Assembly (NCBI GenBank): GCA_024227975.1
Contig: JAAETV010000130.1
Coordinates: 1-49,362 of the forward strand
Length of the DNA: 49,362 nucleotides
Source: Actinomycetes bacterium
GTDB taxonomy: Bacteria > Actinomycetota > Acidimicrobiia > Acidimicrobiales > SZUA-35
Direction of reading: 5' to 3'
Below are positions 32,357-40,457 of the stretch, piece by piece. The notes under the pieces are model-generated. The model did no database searches and was not told the DNA's origin. It saw only the letters and a list, made by a program, of their open reading frames with translations. Made by a program: the position numbers and the translations under genes. The stretch's first letter is position 1. Every line of letters begins with the position of its first letter.

Positions 32357-34135
32357 CTAGGGGGTCATGGTGATGCGGTCCTGGGGACCAGGTGCCACTG
32401 GCGTGTTCAGGCCGAAGTAGGTGACCAGGGCATCCAGGTCGATCTCGCCTCCAAGTCGATCGGTTCCACTTGGCAGGACCGAGAAGTTGTCTCCACCGTC
32501 GGCTAGGAAGCTGTTGACCGTCACTCGGTAGCCTGTGCCCGCGTCGAGGACAGCTCCGTCGATCATGATGGTGTCCGGGTCGACCTTGGACCCGGTCGGC
32601 TGAGAGGCGTCCCAGGTATAGGTGAAGCCAGCCGAGACTTGCAGGATCCGCATGTCCCCCACCTCACCATTATCGAACTGTTGCTCGAGTAGTTCGTCGA
32701 TCTGGGCTCCCGTGAGGGTCATGGTGACCAGGCTGTTGCCGAAGGGCTGAGTGCTGAAGGCCTCACCGAAGGTCACCTCGCCGAGACCTTCGCCGCCTGA
32801 GATCTCATCGGCCATCAGGTCGGCACGAATGCCTCCCGGATTCATGAAGGCAACCACCGCCCCGCCGGTTTCCGGGTCCATGGTCGCTGCGAGCTGGGCG
32901 TCGGCGATCACATCACCAAGGGCTGATTCACCGGCCGCGCTCTCATCCTCGGTGATGTCTGTCGTGATCGACCCGATCACCGCGTTGGCCAGAGGCGCCG
33001 ACAGTGTGTCGTACCTATCGATGAGCGCCGTCAGTTCCACAGCCGGGGTGACATCAGACTGGAAGTTCTCCTTGTTATCGATGGACACGACGGTCATGTC
33101 CTTCGTCTTCCGGTTCAGGGTGACGTCGATGTCGGTGAACATCCGGCCGGAGTGGTACGCCATGGTGACCGCTTTGCCCTCGACATCCAGGCATGTGAAC
33201 CGCTGGTTGTTGTGACCACCGATCACCAGGTCAACCGCATCGTCGAGACCGGTGACGATGTCGTAGAGATTGCCCGAGAGGGTTCCACAGCCATCCCCGT
33301 CGCCGCCTCCCTCGGAGGCACGACCACCTTCGTGCATCAACACGACGATCGCTTCGATCCTCCTCCTCTTCAGCTTGGGAATCAACGCGTTGACCGTTTC
33401 GACCTCGTCCTTGAACGTGAGGCCAGCCACACCGGCCGGTGTGACAATGCTGGGTGTGCCTTCGAGGGTCATGCCGATGAAGGCAACCTTGACACCCTGA
33501 TACCTCTTGATCGTGTAGGGCGGGAAGATCGTCTTGCCGGTGGCGTCGGACACGACGTTGGCAGCCAGGAACTCGAACTCGGCGCCATCAAAGCCGTCGC
33601 CATCGAGGTCACCGTCTATCGGGTGGCTTCCGCCGTTCTGCATCCGGAGCAGTTCCTCTGCCCCCTCATCGAACTCATGGTTGCCAACACCATTGATTTC
33701 CAGACCGATGAGGTTCATGGCCTCGATGGTCGGCTCGTCGTGGAAGAGAGCCGAAATCAGTGGTGAGGCCCCGATCAAGTCGCCGGCCGACACGATGATC
33801 GAGTTGTCGGCGTCGGCCTCGGCGGCCCTCATGTTGGCCGCGAGGTAGTCGGCTCGACCCACCGGTGTGCAGGTCTCCGGCATTTCATCGAAGCAGCTGT
33901 CCGGCGAGAAGGCCTCGGAACTGGTGGCGATGTTGCCGTGGAAGTCGTTAATGGCGAGGATCTGGAGGTTCACCTCCCTTGGATGCCCCCCGCCATGACC
34001 ATGCCCTCGGCCGTGACCGTGGCCGTGGCCTCTTCCGGCGTCGGCGGGTGCAGTGAAGACAAGCGCCAATAGCGCCATCACCGCCATCAAGACGAGTGCT
34101 CGTCTTGTCAATCCGCTTTTCTTGGTTCCCGCCAT
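32357..34135 (-). CDS. secreted 5'-nucleotidase / 2',3'-cyclic phosphodiesterase (UshA/YfkN-like) with His-rich N-terminus
   Basis: The 592-residue protein has a signal peptide (RRALVLMAVMALLALVFTAPADA) followed by a Gly/His-rich stretch at about 34-51. The calcineurin-like metallophosphatase domain has LQILAINDFHGNI (Asp64, His66), SAGDLIGASP, GVGNHEFDEG, LMHEGG and IGGHNNQ. The C-terminal 5'-nucleotidase domain shows VAFMNPGGIRADL, GEVTFGEAFSTQPFGNSLVTMTLTGAQIDELL and VNSFLADGGDNFSVL. Such enzymes release phosphate from extracellular nucleotides or sugar nucleotides. The His-rich segment may bind metals for loading the bimetal site. It is monocistronic, bounded by a terminator, and shares an upstream motif with the secreted nuclease. 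Confidence 0.9.
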   Translation of the reverse strand: MAGTKKSGLTRRALVLMAVMALLALVFTAPADAGRGHGHGHGRGHGHGGGHPREVNLQILAINDFHGNIATSSEAFSPDSCFDEMPETCTPVGRADYLAANMRAAEADADNSIIVSAGDLIGASPLISALFHDEPTIEAMNLIGLEINGVGNHEFDEGAEELLRMQNGGSHPIDGDLDGDGFDGAEFEFLAANVVSDATGKTIFPPYTIKRYQGVKVAFIGMTLEGTPSIVTPAGVAGLTFKDEVETVNALIPKLKRRRIEAIVVLMHEGGRASEGGGDGDGCGTLSGNLYDIVTGLDDAVDLVIGGHNNQRFTCLDVEGKAVTMAYHSGRMFTDIDVTLNRKTKDMTVVSIDNKENFQSDVTPAVELTALIDRYDTLSAPLANAVIGSITTDITEDESAAGESALGDVIADAQLAATMDPETGGAVVAFMNPGGIRADLMADEISGGEGLGEVTFGEAFSTQPFGNSLVTMTLTGAQIDELLEQQFDNGEVGDMRILQVSAGFTYTWDASQPTGSKVDPDTIMIDGAVLDAGTGYRVTVNSFLADGGDNFSVLPSGTDRLGGEIDLDALVTYFGLNTPVAPGPQDRITMTP

Positions 34136-34196
34136 CTCACAAGCCTCGTTCCTTATCGCCTGATACAGAAATCGCCCGACGAGGTGACACTACATC

Positions 34197-34226
34197 GCGC
34201 CTGCATGTCTTTGCATGTCCAGGCGC
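34197..34226 (-). promoter_or_regulatory. direct-repeat regulatory site inside a short palindrome, upstream of the 5'-nucleotidase
   Basis: Two copies of TGCATGTC lie exactly 10 bases apart (34202-34209 and 34212-34219), flanked by inverted GCGCCTG and CAGGCGC arms. Direct repeats at one helical turn are typical of OmpR/PhoB-type regulators. The site lies about 70 bases before the nucleotidase start on the minus strand and contains ATGCAAAGA in minus orientation, as does the nuclease upstream region. Confidence 0.45.
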
Positions 34227-34336
34227 CCATCGCCTGGGCAGCCAAAACAGTTGGCGATGCTGCTCCGAGCCGAATGGCAAATTAGCGTCTGACGATGATC
34301 TCGGGTTCCGCGGCCCGCACGAGGACGGAGAAGACG

Positions 34337-35095
34337 ATGGAGTTGACCACAGTCGAGTACGAGAAGGACGGACCGATCGCTCGGGTCCGGCTCAACCGGC
34401 CGGAGAAGCTCAATGCGATGAACGCCGAGATGCACGCTGAGCTTGGCGAGATATGGGCTGACGTTCGAGACGACCGGGCCATACGGGTGGCCATCCTGTC
34501 GGGAAACGGCCGCTGCTTCAGCGCCGGCGCCGATCTCTCAGCTGGGGCGCCAACAGAGGAGTTCGTCTACACCGGCCACTTCCCAGACATCTCCCAGACC
34601 CAGGGCCTCTACAAACCGATCGTGGCCGCCCTCCACAACCATGTGGTGGGCTACGGCATGTGGATCGCCATGGACACCGACATCCGAATCGCCACTCCCG
34701 ACGTGTCGTTCTGGCTACCGGAACCCCAGTGGGGAATCGCTACCATCCCGGCCGCCTGGTTCCCGCGGATCATGCCCTGGGCCATTGCCTCGGAGTTGCT
34801 ACTGTTGGCCGGCACGGTCGATGCCGAACGCGCCCGCGAGGTGGGTCTGGTCAATCGCATCGTGGCCGACGACGAGCTGATGGCCGAGGCCGACCGGGTC
34901 GCCCAACGGCTCTGTGAGCTGAGCCCGAGGGCTGTGCAGGGCATGAAGGAGTCGATGGTCCGAGGTGCCGCTCTGGACTACAGCGCCCTCGATCACATAA
35001 CGAACCTGGTCCAGACCCGGGTCATGAACTCCGAAGACCGCAAGATCGGTGGCAGTGTCTTCGCCGACAAGGGCAAGGCCGACTGGCCGGACTGA
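34337..35095 (+). CDS. enoyl-CoA hydratase/isomerase (crotonase) family protein with one catalytic Glu replaced
   Basis: The protein has 252 residues from the ATG at 34337, which follows GGAGAAGACG; the frame is open from 34295. Crotonase-fold motifs are VRLNRPEKLNAMN, ILSGNGRCFSAGADLS and the oxyanion/active-site region NHVVGYGMWIAMDTDIRIATPDVSFWLPEPQWGI. Against rat enoyl-CoA hydratase, Glu164 is kept (Glu129, in LPEPQWG), but the Glu144 position is Trp109 (GYGMWIA against GGGCELA). Family members with one Glu carry out isomerase or other chemistry, so hydration of a simple enoyl-CoA is doubtful. A DUF1330 gene follows after 17 bases, probably in the same transcript. Confidence 0.85.
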   Translation: MELTTVEYEKDGPIARVRLNRPEKLNAMNAEMHAELGEIWADVRDDRAIRVAILSGNGRCFSAGADLSAGAPTEEFVYTGHFPDISQTQGLYKPIVAALHNHVVGYGMWIAMDTDIRIATPDVSFWLPEPQWGIATIPAAWFPRIMPWAIASELLLLAGTVDAERAREVGLVNRIVADDELMAEADRVAQRLCELSPRAVQGMKESMVRGAALDYSALDHITNLVQTRVMNSEDRKIGGSVFADKGKADWPD

Positions 35096-35112
35096 GCCAC
35101 TACGTTTGACCA

Positions 35113-35427
35113 ATGGCCGACCCAACAAGCACCTACCTGGTAGCACTGCTCTCCATCACCGATCCCAGGAGCTACCGCCGGTACGAGATCAGGTTCCTCC
35201 CGATTCTGAAGCGCTACGGAGGTGAGATTGTGGGTTTTGCCGATGGTCCCGAGCTTCTCGAGGGCGAGCCGCTCGAGGATCGTCTCGTACTCCTTCGCTT
35301 TCCTGATCGCGCCGCGGCAGACGCCTGGTATCACTCTGATGAGTACCAGGAGCTGGCCCTCATCAGACAAGGTGCCTCCACGGCACGATTTGTCGCTCTA
35401 CTTCCGGAGCTGAACAGCGAACGGTGA
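35113..35427 (+). CDS. DUF1330-family protein
   Basis: This is a 104-residue dimeric ferredoxin-like alpha/beta-barrel type protein. YLVALLSITDPRSYRRYEIRFLPILKRYGGEIVGFADG, then EGEPLEDRLVLLRFPDRAAADAWYHSDEYQELALIRQGASTARFVAL is the standard DUF1330 layout. The biochemical role of the family is not established. It starts 17 bases after the crotonase gene on the same strand and is probably cotranscribed, so an accessory role in the same acyl-CoA conversion is possible but unproven. Confidence 0.75.
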   Translation: MADPTSTYLVALLSITDPRSYRRYEIRFLPILKRYGGEIVGFADGPELLEGEPLEDRLVLLRFPDRAAADAWYHSDEYQELALIRQGASTARFVALLPELNSER

Positions 35428-35552
35428 GTCGGAGCACAGACGCCCCTCGTCGGCCACTTCATCAGGTGTATGTCGTACGGGGCTGCTGATTGGTGGATCT
35501 TGGCCCCCAACGCCACTGCGCCAAATGACACACCGATTGCATACCCGTCCAA

Positions 35553-36215
35553 TCAGCTCACCTCGGCGAACAACACTCTCGTTCCCGATCGGGCCATGAG
35601 CGATCGGAACCAAAAATAGGCAACCGACAAAGTGATCGAGGTGGTCAGCGGTCCGAGGACGGATTTGACCAAGAGGAATGTGGTTGGAGAATGAGTCAAC
35701 AGCAACCACAGGGTCAGGCTGAAGTTGATGGCGCTCGTGAAGCCCCACCAGAGCGAGGCGTGGGAGAAGAATCGCCGGAGAGTGGGATGTGAGCGGGCCT
35801 CATCATCGATAGGACACAGATCCATGAGCAACCGCTCCGCCAGTGGGCGCCCGATCAGGACCGAGCCGACGAATGCTGCACCCACGAGCCCCGTGGCCAC
35901 GGTGGGCTGAATGAAGTACATGACGAGACTGCCTGTGGCTAGGGCCGCGACCGTTCTCGTCGTCAGGCCGAGGGTGGTCAGTATCAGCAGTCCAGAGGAC
36001 GCTTGCTTTCGAAGATGACGCCGGACCAGGGCCAAGACCGAGAAAGCCAGAGCCCCGATGAGGGCCAGGGTCGTGTCAGTGAGATGGAGCAACCCGATGA
36101 ACAAGACGACCGGAACCAGCTTGCCCTCGACCACGTTTGGGATCGCGTGGCGGAGAATCTCACGCCAGTTCGGGATGATGAGTGTCTTCGGGATATGCAA
36201 GGTTCGGCGGACCAC
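35553..36215 (-). CDS. VC0807-family integral membrane protein
   Basis: The protein has about 220 residues if begun at the GTG at 36215; the frame stays open to 36635, but that part runs under the divergent PAP2 gene and is not protein-like. After IPNWREILRHAIPNVVEGKLVPVVLFIGLLH come roughly five to six hydrophobic segments with the family features VRRHL, LGLTTRTVAALATGSLVMYFIQPTVAT, FVGSVLIGRPLAERLLMDLCPI and FSHASLWWGFTSAINFSLTLWLLLTHSP. The VC0807 family is common in actinobacteria and uncharacterised. It is divergent from PAP2, at the edge of the envelope-lipid cluster. The start codon is uncertain. Confidence 0.65.
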   Translation of the reverse strand: MVRRTLHIPKTLIIPNWREILRHAIPNVVEGKLVPVVLFIGLLHLTDTTLALIGALAFSVLALVRRHLRKQASSGLLILTTLGLTTRTVAALATGSLVMYFIQPTVATGLVGAAFVGSVLIGRPLAERLLMDLCPIDDEARSHPTLRRFFSHASLWWGFTSAINFSLTLWLLLTHSPTTFLLVKSVLGPLTTSITLSVAYFWFRSLMARSGTRVLFAEVS

Positions 36216-36419
36216 CAGCAGAGTCTGATCGCGCGAGCGGGATCTCGCCGCGCATGGCCGAATGCTAGCTGATGAGACGCTACGTTTGATATTCCATGCC
36301 AGTGCAGAACGTCGTCCGCCGGAAGCGATCTGAGCCAGCAATGACCCCATGGGCCGGCTCGGTCGGCACGACAGGACCTTGCTGGCTCGGGCCGCGCTAC
36401 TGTACTCTGCCATTTCCTC

Positions 36420-37316
36420 GTGAGTAATGTTGTAGTGGTGGATGGTCAAGAGCCTCGGAGCCTGACTCCGCTCCTGGAATTCATGCGGCAGGTCAGTTTC
36501 ATCGCCGCAGCCGTGCTGTTGTATTTCGGTGTCCGAGGCATGACCCAAGGCAACGCCGAAGTGGCCATCGAGAACGGCCTCGATGTCCTCGAGTTCGAGC
36601 GACGAATAGGCCTCGATCTCGAGGCCTGGGCCCAAGGCCTGATCATCGATAGTCAGCTACTCGTCGACATCTTCAATTGGATCTACATCTGGGGCCATTG
36701 GCCGGTCATCGCAATCACGCTCATTTGGCTCCACCGATACCACCGCATGGACTTCCTATTGCTTCGCAATGCCATGTTCATCTCGGGGGCGATCGGGCTC
36801 GTGATCTTCGCCTCATATGCTGTCGCCCCACCCCGCCTCCTCAACCTCGGATTGGATGACACGGTCACCCAGCACTCCAATGCCTACCGGATCCTCCAAC
36901 CGCCGGCCCTGGTCAACAAGTACGCGGCGGTCCCCAGCCTCCATGTCGGCTGGAATCTCCTGGTCGGTATCTCCCTCTTTGCGAGCCAGCTCAGGTTGGT
37001 TCGGGTGTTCGCCATCGCCGGCCCGACCGTCATGGCCATCGCCGTCATCGTCACCGCCAACCACTATGTGATCGACGGCTTCCTCGGATCTGGTCTCGCC
37101 CTCTTCGGGCTAGCCATCTCGTACATCATCACTCCCCGTATCGTCGAGGCCGACTGGCGGTTCCGTCAACGCCTCCATGACCAGGGCGTCATCGATGATC
37201 AGGCCGTCGAGCCCCCAGCTTGTGAGCTGTCGAGCAACGGACACGTCCTCGATGGACCAGGTGAACACCTGTCCATGTCGACGGCGCAGATCGGCCACCA
37301 GCCGAGGGCTCAGTAA
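36420..37316 (+). CDS. PAP2-type phosphatase/inositolphosphotransferase-like membrane protein (AUR1/PAP2_3 group)
   Basis: The 298-residue membrane protein has about six helices. The PAP2 catalytic signature is of the PSLH type: AAVPSLHVGWNLLVGIS (His175) and VTANHYVIDGFLGS (His215, Asp219), preceded by ASYAVAPPRLL. This variant occurs in inositol-phosphate/phosphoceramide transferases and related actinobacterial lipid-phosphate enzymes. A lipid-phosphate phosphatase or phosphotransferase at the membrane is likely. The GTG start lacks a ribosome site; an internal ATG at 36483 is possible. Its last 207 bases run antisense to the conserved end of the GDPD gene. The hydrophilic tail after about residue 240 is unlike the family, so the stop has probably drifted into the neighbour. 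Confidence 0.78.
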   Translation: MSNVVVVDGQEPRSLTPLLEFMRQVSFIAAAVLLYFGVRGMTQGNAEVAIENGLDVLEFERRIGLDLEAWAQGLIIDSQLLVDIFNWIYIWGHWPVIAITLIWLHRYHRMDFLLLRNAMFISGAIGLVIFASYAVAPPRLLNLGLDDTVTQHSNAYRILQPPALVNKYAAVPSLHVGWNLLVGISLFASQLRLVRVFAIAGPTVMAIAVIVTANHYVIDGFLGSGLALFGLAISYIITPRIVEADWRFRQRLHDQGVIDDQAVEPPACELSSNGHVLDGPGEHLSMSTAQIGHQPRAQ

Positions 37317-37784
37317 GCGAGAGTGGATCACGACTCCATCAATGGCCACCCGCGACGGCAAGTACCGGACCAAGAGGAGCTCGAAGCGATTGCCGGCCGA
37401 GCGGATCGTTCGCACTTTGGGCCGTCGGGCCACCCGCCGCAGTGTCCACCAGGACTTGGTTGACAGGGTCAGGGGTAGATGATCGGCCGCGACCCGAACG
37501 ACCTCCTCGGGAAGCCGGTTCGAAATCCCTTTGCAGTCGATCCATGGATCCATCTCGGTTCCGATCCAGCCGAGGACGTCGCCAAGCACCGGCACTGGCG
37601 TGTCAGGCGAAACCAGGGACCAGCGCTCCCAGAGCCGTGAGGTGAACCACACGCGCTTGGCGTGTCGGACAACCAACTGACCTTGATCAAGGTGCACGTC
37701 GATCTCGACGGTGTCGGCAATCGATCGGATCGATTCGACACCCTCTCTGGTGTTGCCCGCTCGGTGACCAATCAGTTCAACCAT
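37110..37784 (-). CDS. glycerophosphodiester phosphodiesterase family protein
   Basis: The protein has 224 residues from the ATG at 37784, which follows AAGGGGAGCG; the frame is open from 37832. The GDPD pattern is present in compact form: LIGHRAGNTREGVES (His7), TVEIDVHLDQGQLVVRHAKRVWF (Glu28, Asp30, His41), DPWIDCKG, VFTWSIEDVSVARQLTSWGLDGLIIDD. These enzymes hydrolyse glycerophosphodiesters (deacylated phospholipids) to glycerol-3-phosphate and an alcohol. It is cytosolic, with no signal. It converges on the PAP2_3 gene with a 207-base overlap; the overlapped part encodes a conserved GDPD element, so this frame is real there. Confidence 0.82.
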   Translation of the reverse strand: MVELIGHRAGNTREGVESIRSIADTVEIDVHLDQGQLVVRHAKRVWFTSRLWERWSLVSPDTPVPVLGDVLGWIGTEMDPWIDCKGISNRLPEEVVRVAADHLPLTLSTKSWWTLRRVARRPKVRTIRSAGNRFELLLVRYLPSRVAIDGVVIHSRLLSPRLVADLRRRHGQVFTWSIEDVSVARQLTSWGLDGLIIDDALVMEALTEPPVGLDDTGSDDVRDG

Positions 37785-38262
37785 CGCTCCCCTTTTTGGT
37801 TTCACGGTCCCGCGGCCATCAGCCTCGGTCAAGTCACCCTCCTCCTCTTCGAGAACGCCCTAACCAGCCTGCTCAACCTCTAGTCAGAACCATCGCGGCC
37901 GTGCAGGATCACCCACGACCTGCCCATCACGGCTACGAGGATTGGTCGCCGCGGACCCAAGGTCTCCCCATCTCGACGATGACCTGGCCCACGGCTGGAA
38001 CGGACCAGGCTACCCAGGCTTGGGGTAGCTTGAGCTGGGGTCGCTAGAAGATGACGCTCTAGGTGATCGCATGCAAAACTCGTCAAGAGCGGACATGCTG
38101 GACGTCGGGGCAATCTCCGGAGTCGATGGGATGGCCCGACCGGCGACCAGGGTCGAGGGAGCGCAGGATGAGCGATCAGCAGGTGTCGAGCGGGGCCCCG
38201 AGGGCCAGCTCCAGCCTCATCGGGAGCCTTGTCGCCTTCACCGACGCCACGAGGACGATGTC
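37785..38262. other. 478-base spacer upstream of the PAP2-kinase fusion
   Basis: It separates the GDPD gene and the PAP2-kinase gene, which diverge. Apart from the short ORF at 38168-38266, I see no convincing coding sequence. The open frame from 38071 that joins the PAP2-kinase gene has no ribosome site and a non-protein-like composition. The region must contain both promoters, but no consensus pair stands out. Confidence 0.4.
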
Positions 38263-38266
38263 ATGA
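38168..38266 (+). CDS. possible short upstream ORF (32 residues) overlapping the PAP2-kinase start
   Basis: An ATG preceded by GGGAGCGCAGG opens a Ser/Ala-rich 32-codon frame whose stop overlaps the start of the PAP2-kinase gene (ATGA at 38263-38266). The coupling geometry is that of a leader or small regulatory ORF. The peptide (SDQQVSSGAPRASSSLIGSL at its core) has no recognisable features. It may be fortuitous. Confidence 0.25.
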   Translation: MSDQQVSSGAPRASSSLIGSLVAFTDATRTMS

Positions 38267-39915
38267 GTCACACGGTCGCCGGTCACCGACTCGGGTCGGC
38301 CCGCGACCGCCGTCCTTCAGGTGAGCCACCCCCATTGCCACATGAGCTCAACAGAGGGGCAGCGGTGTGGCTGGCGGCATTCATGGGGTGGGCGGCCTTG
38401 TGGGCTTGGGTGTTTCATTCAGACCAGCCCGCCATTTGGGTAACCGAGCGCGACCTGGAGTTGATGAGTCCGATTGTCGACAACCGCCTGAGCTGGCTGA
38501 CGCCGACGATGCGAGTGGTCAACGACATCGGCACATCGTGGGCAACACCGATCGTTGGCTGGATAGCCATCGTCACCGGCCTTGTTGTCCGCCGGATCCG
38601 CCATGTGCTCCTTCTCATCGCCAGCTTGTCGGTCGTAGCTGCCATCTCCACGATCATCTCGACCAGGATTGGCCGACCCCGTCCCCTCGGTGTCACCCAG
38701 ATCGGCGACTGGGAAGGGTTTGCCCAGCCGTCGCGGCCAGTAGCCCTACTGACCACGGTCTTGGTTTGCGCTGGGCTGGCCCTTGCCCCTCCTGGGGTGT
38801 TGCGTCGTTCGTGGTGGGCCCTGACCACAGGGTTGTTGACGTTGTTCGGGTTCGCTCAGATCTATGTTGGGGTCGATCATCCGTCCGATGTCGTGGCCGC
38901 CGCCACCGTTGGGGTGGCTATCACCCTCTTGCTGTACCGGTTACTGGCGCCAGAGCGGGTATTCCCGATCGCCTATGGCACCGGCAACACTGCTCATCTC
39001 GATGTCACCGGTGAGCGGGGTGATGCCATCAGGCTCGGCCTGCGCCGTCAGCTGGGCATCATCGCCACCGACATCAAGCCAGTCGGGCTCGAAGGATCAG
39101 CCGGGTCAACGCCTCTGCGAATCAGTCGCCAAGACGGCGGCGACGTGTTCGCCAAGCTTCTTGCCAGTAGCCACCTGCGATCGGATCGGTGGTACAAGCT
39201 CGGAAGGACACTGCTGTACGGCCGGCTCGAAGACGAGCAACGCTTCACGTCGGTCCGGAGACTCATCCAGTATGAGGACTACATGCTCCACCTGATGCGG
39301 TTCGGCGATATCGACTGCATGGAACCGATAGGCATCGTCGAGATCACTCCCGACCGGGAGTACCTACTGGTCACCGAGTTCCTGGAAGGGGCGGTAGAGA
39401 TCAGCGAGGTCGAGGTCACTGAAGGGATGATCGATCAGGGTTTGGAGGTGGTAGCCAAGATGTGGCGGGCTGGGCTGGCCCATCGCGACATCAAGCCGGC
39501 CAACCTCATGGTGCAGGGTGACCGAATCCGCGTCATCGACGTCGCCTTCGGAGAGGTCCGGCCCTCCCCGTGGCGCCAAGCCGTCGACTTGGCCAACATG
39601 ATGCTCGTCCTAGCTCTCACCAGCAGTCCCGAATTGGTCTACGAGAGAGCTCTCCTCCAATTCAGTGAGGACGAAATCGCCGAAGCTTTCGCCGCGTCAC
39701 GAGGCGTGACCTTGCCGTCCCAGTTGCGAGCTGATGTACGTCGCGACGGGCGGACACTGCTAGAGCGCTTCCGCCAGCTCGCTCCCGACCGTCAACCGGT
39801 CGCCATCCAGCGATGGTCAGTGCGACGAGTTGGGCTCACCGCCTGGGTGGCCTTGTTCACCGCGGCCCTGCTGGCAATCTTCCTCGGCAGCCTCTCCGAC
39901 ATCGGTTTGTTGTGA
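38263..39915 (+). CDS. membrane PAP2-like domain fused to a protein/lipid kinase-like domain
   Basis: The protein has 550 residues from the ATG at 38263. Residues 30-230 form a six-helix PAP2 module with RIGRPRP (135-141) and YVGVDHPSDV (His206, Asp209), but the PSGH motif is changed to QPSRPVA (156-160), so the second catalytic His is missing and phosphatase activity is doubtful. Residues 285-500 form a kinase-like domain with a Lys in VFAKLL (Lys298), the loop LAHRDIKPANL (Asp409, Asn414) and IDVAFGE (Asp426) for Mg-ATP. All kinase essentials are present. A C-terminal hydrophobic helix ends the protein. The lipoprotein gene overlaps its stop by one base (TGATG). Possibly a membrane lipid or polyprenol kinase, or a Ser/Thr kinase sensing a lipid phosphate. 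Confidence 0.8.
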   Translation: MSHTVAGHRLGSARDRRPSGEPPPLPHELNRGAAVWLAAFMGWAALWAWVFHSDQPAIWVTERDLELMSPIVDNRLSWLTPTMRVVNDIGTSWATPIVGWIAIVTGLVVRRIRHVLLLIASLSVVAAISTIISTRIGRPRPLGVTQIGDWEGFAQPSRPVALLTTVLVCAGLALAPPGVLRRSWWALTTGLLTLFGFAQIYVGVDHPSDVVAAATVGVAITLLLYRLLAPERVFPIAYGTGNTAHLDVTGERGDAIRLGLRRQLGIIATDIKPVGLEGSAGSTPLRISRQDGGDVFAKLLASSHLRSDRWYKLGRTLLYGRLEDEQRFTSVRRLIQYEDYMLHLMRFGDIDCMEPIGIVEITPDREYLLVTEFLEGAVEISEVEVTEGMIDQGLEVVAKMWRAGLAHRDIKPANLMVQGDRIRVIDVAFGEVRPSPWRQAVDLANMMLVLALTSSPELVYERALLQFSEDEIAEAFAASRGVTLPSQLRADVRRDGRTLLERFRQLAPDRQPVAIQRWSVRRVGLTAWVALFTAALLAIFLGSLSDIGLL

Positions 39916-40457
39916 TGTCACCACGGCATCTCGTGTGGCTGTTGGGACTCGGCACCCTGCTGTGCTTGTCGAGCGCATGCTCGGTCGAACAGGCTGTTCC
40001 GATACCGTATTGCGACCGCGGGGATTCCTCGCTGATCGTCGCCCAGTCTGTCCCAACCGCGGATCTCATACCCTGCCTCGTGGGCCTCCCGGCCGGTTGG
40101 GAGGTCGACGCCGTCAACATCAACCAGGACGGCACGGTCATTCTCCTGGACTCCGACCGAGCCGGGCTCGGCTCCGCTCGTCTCAACTACACGGAGACGT
40201 GCAAACCCGGTGAGGCCGTATCGGTACCAAGCGACCAAGACGGAGCCGAAGCCCTCCAATACATCGAACAGGTCGACCTTGGCTTCCGGGCCCAGCGGTA
40301 CTATCTATTCCCAGGCGGCTGCGTGTGGTGGGAGTTCGAGTTCGACGCCGGGGTGTCGGCCACCCACTCCATCGAGCTCCAAGACCAACTTCTTCTAGTC
40401 TCTCGACAGGCCGTCAACGAGAATATTCGCCAGAGCTTCATCGACGAGGAACTGTGA
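39915..40457 (+). CDS. small lipoprotein coupled to the PAP2-kinase gene
   Basis: The protein has 180 residues, initiated at an ATG that overlaps the preceding stop (TGATG), so it should be translated together with the PAP2-kinase fusion. The signal (WLLGLGTLLCLSSACSVEQ) has a lipobox ending in Cys. The mature part has several Cys residues (PYCDRG, LIPCLVG, ETCKPG, GGCVWWEF) and a beta-rich pattern including LPAGWEVDAVNINQDGTVILL. The domain is not recognised. It is probably an outer-face partner of the fusion protein. Confidence 0.65.
   Translation: MSPRHLVWLLGLGTLLCLSSACSVEQAVPIPYCDRGDSSLIVAQSVPTADLIPCLVGLPAGWEVDAVNINQDGTVILLDSDRAGLGSARLNYTETCKPGEAVSVPSDQDGAEALQYIEQVDLGFRAQRYYLFPGGCVWWEFEFDAGVSATHSIELQDQLLLVSRQAVNENIRQSFIDEEL

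Noticed and set aside
36216..36635. Upstream extension of the VC0807-family frame to 36635
   Set aside because: It would run antisense through the PAP2 start region, and the extra residues are not protein-like; a downstream start is preferred.
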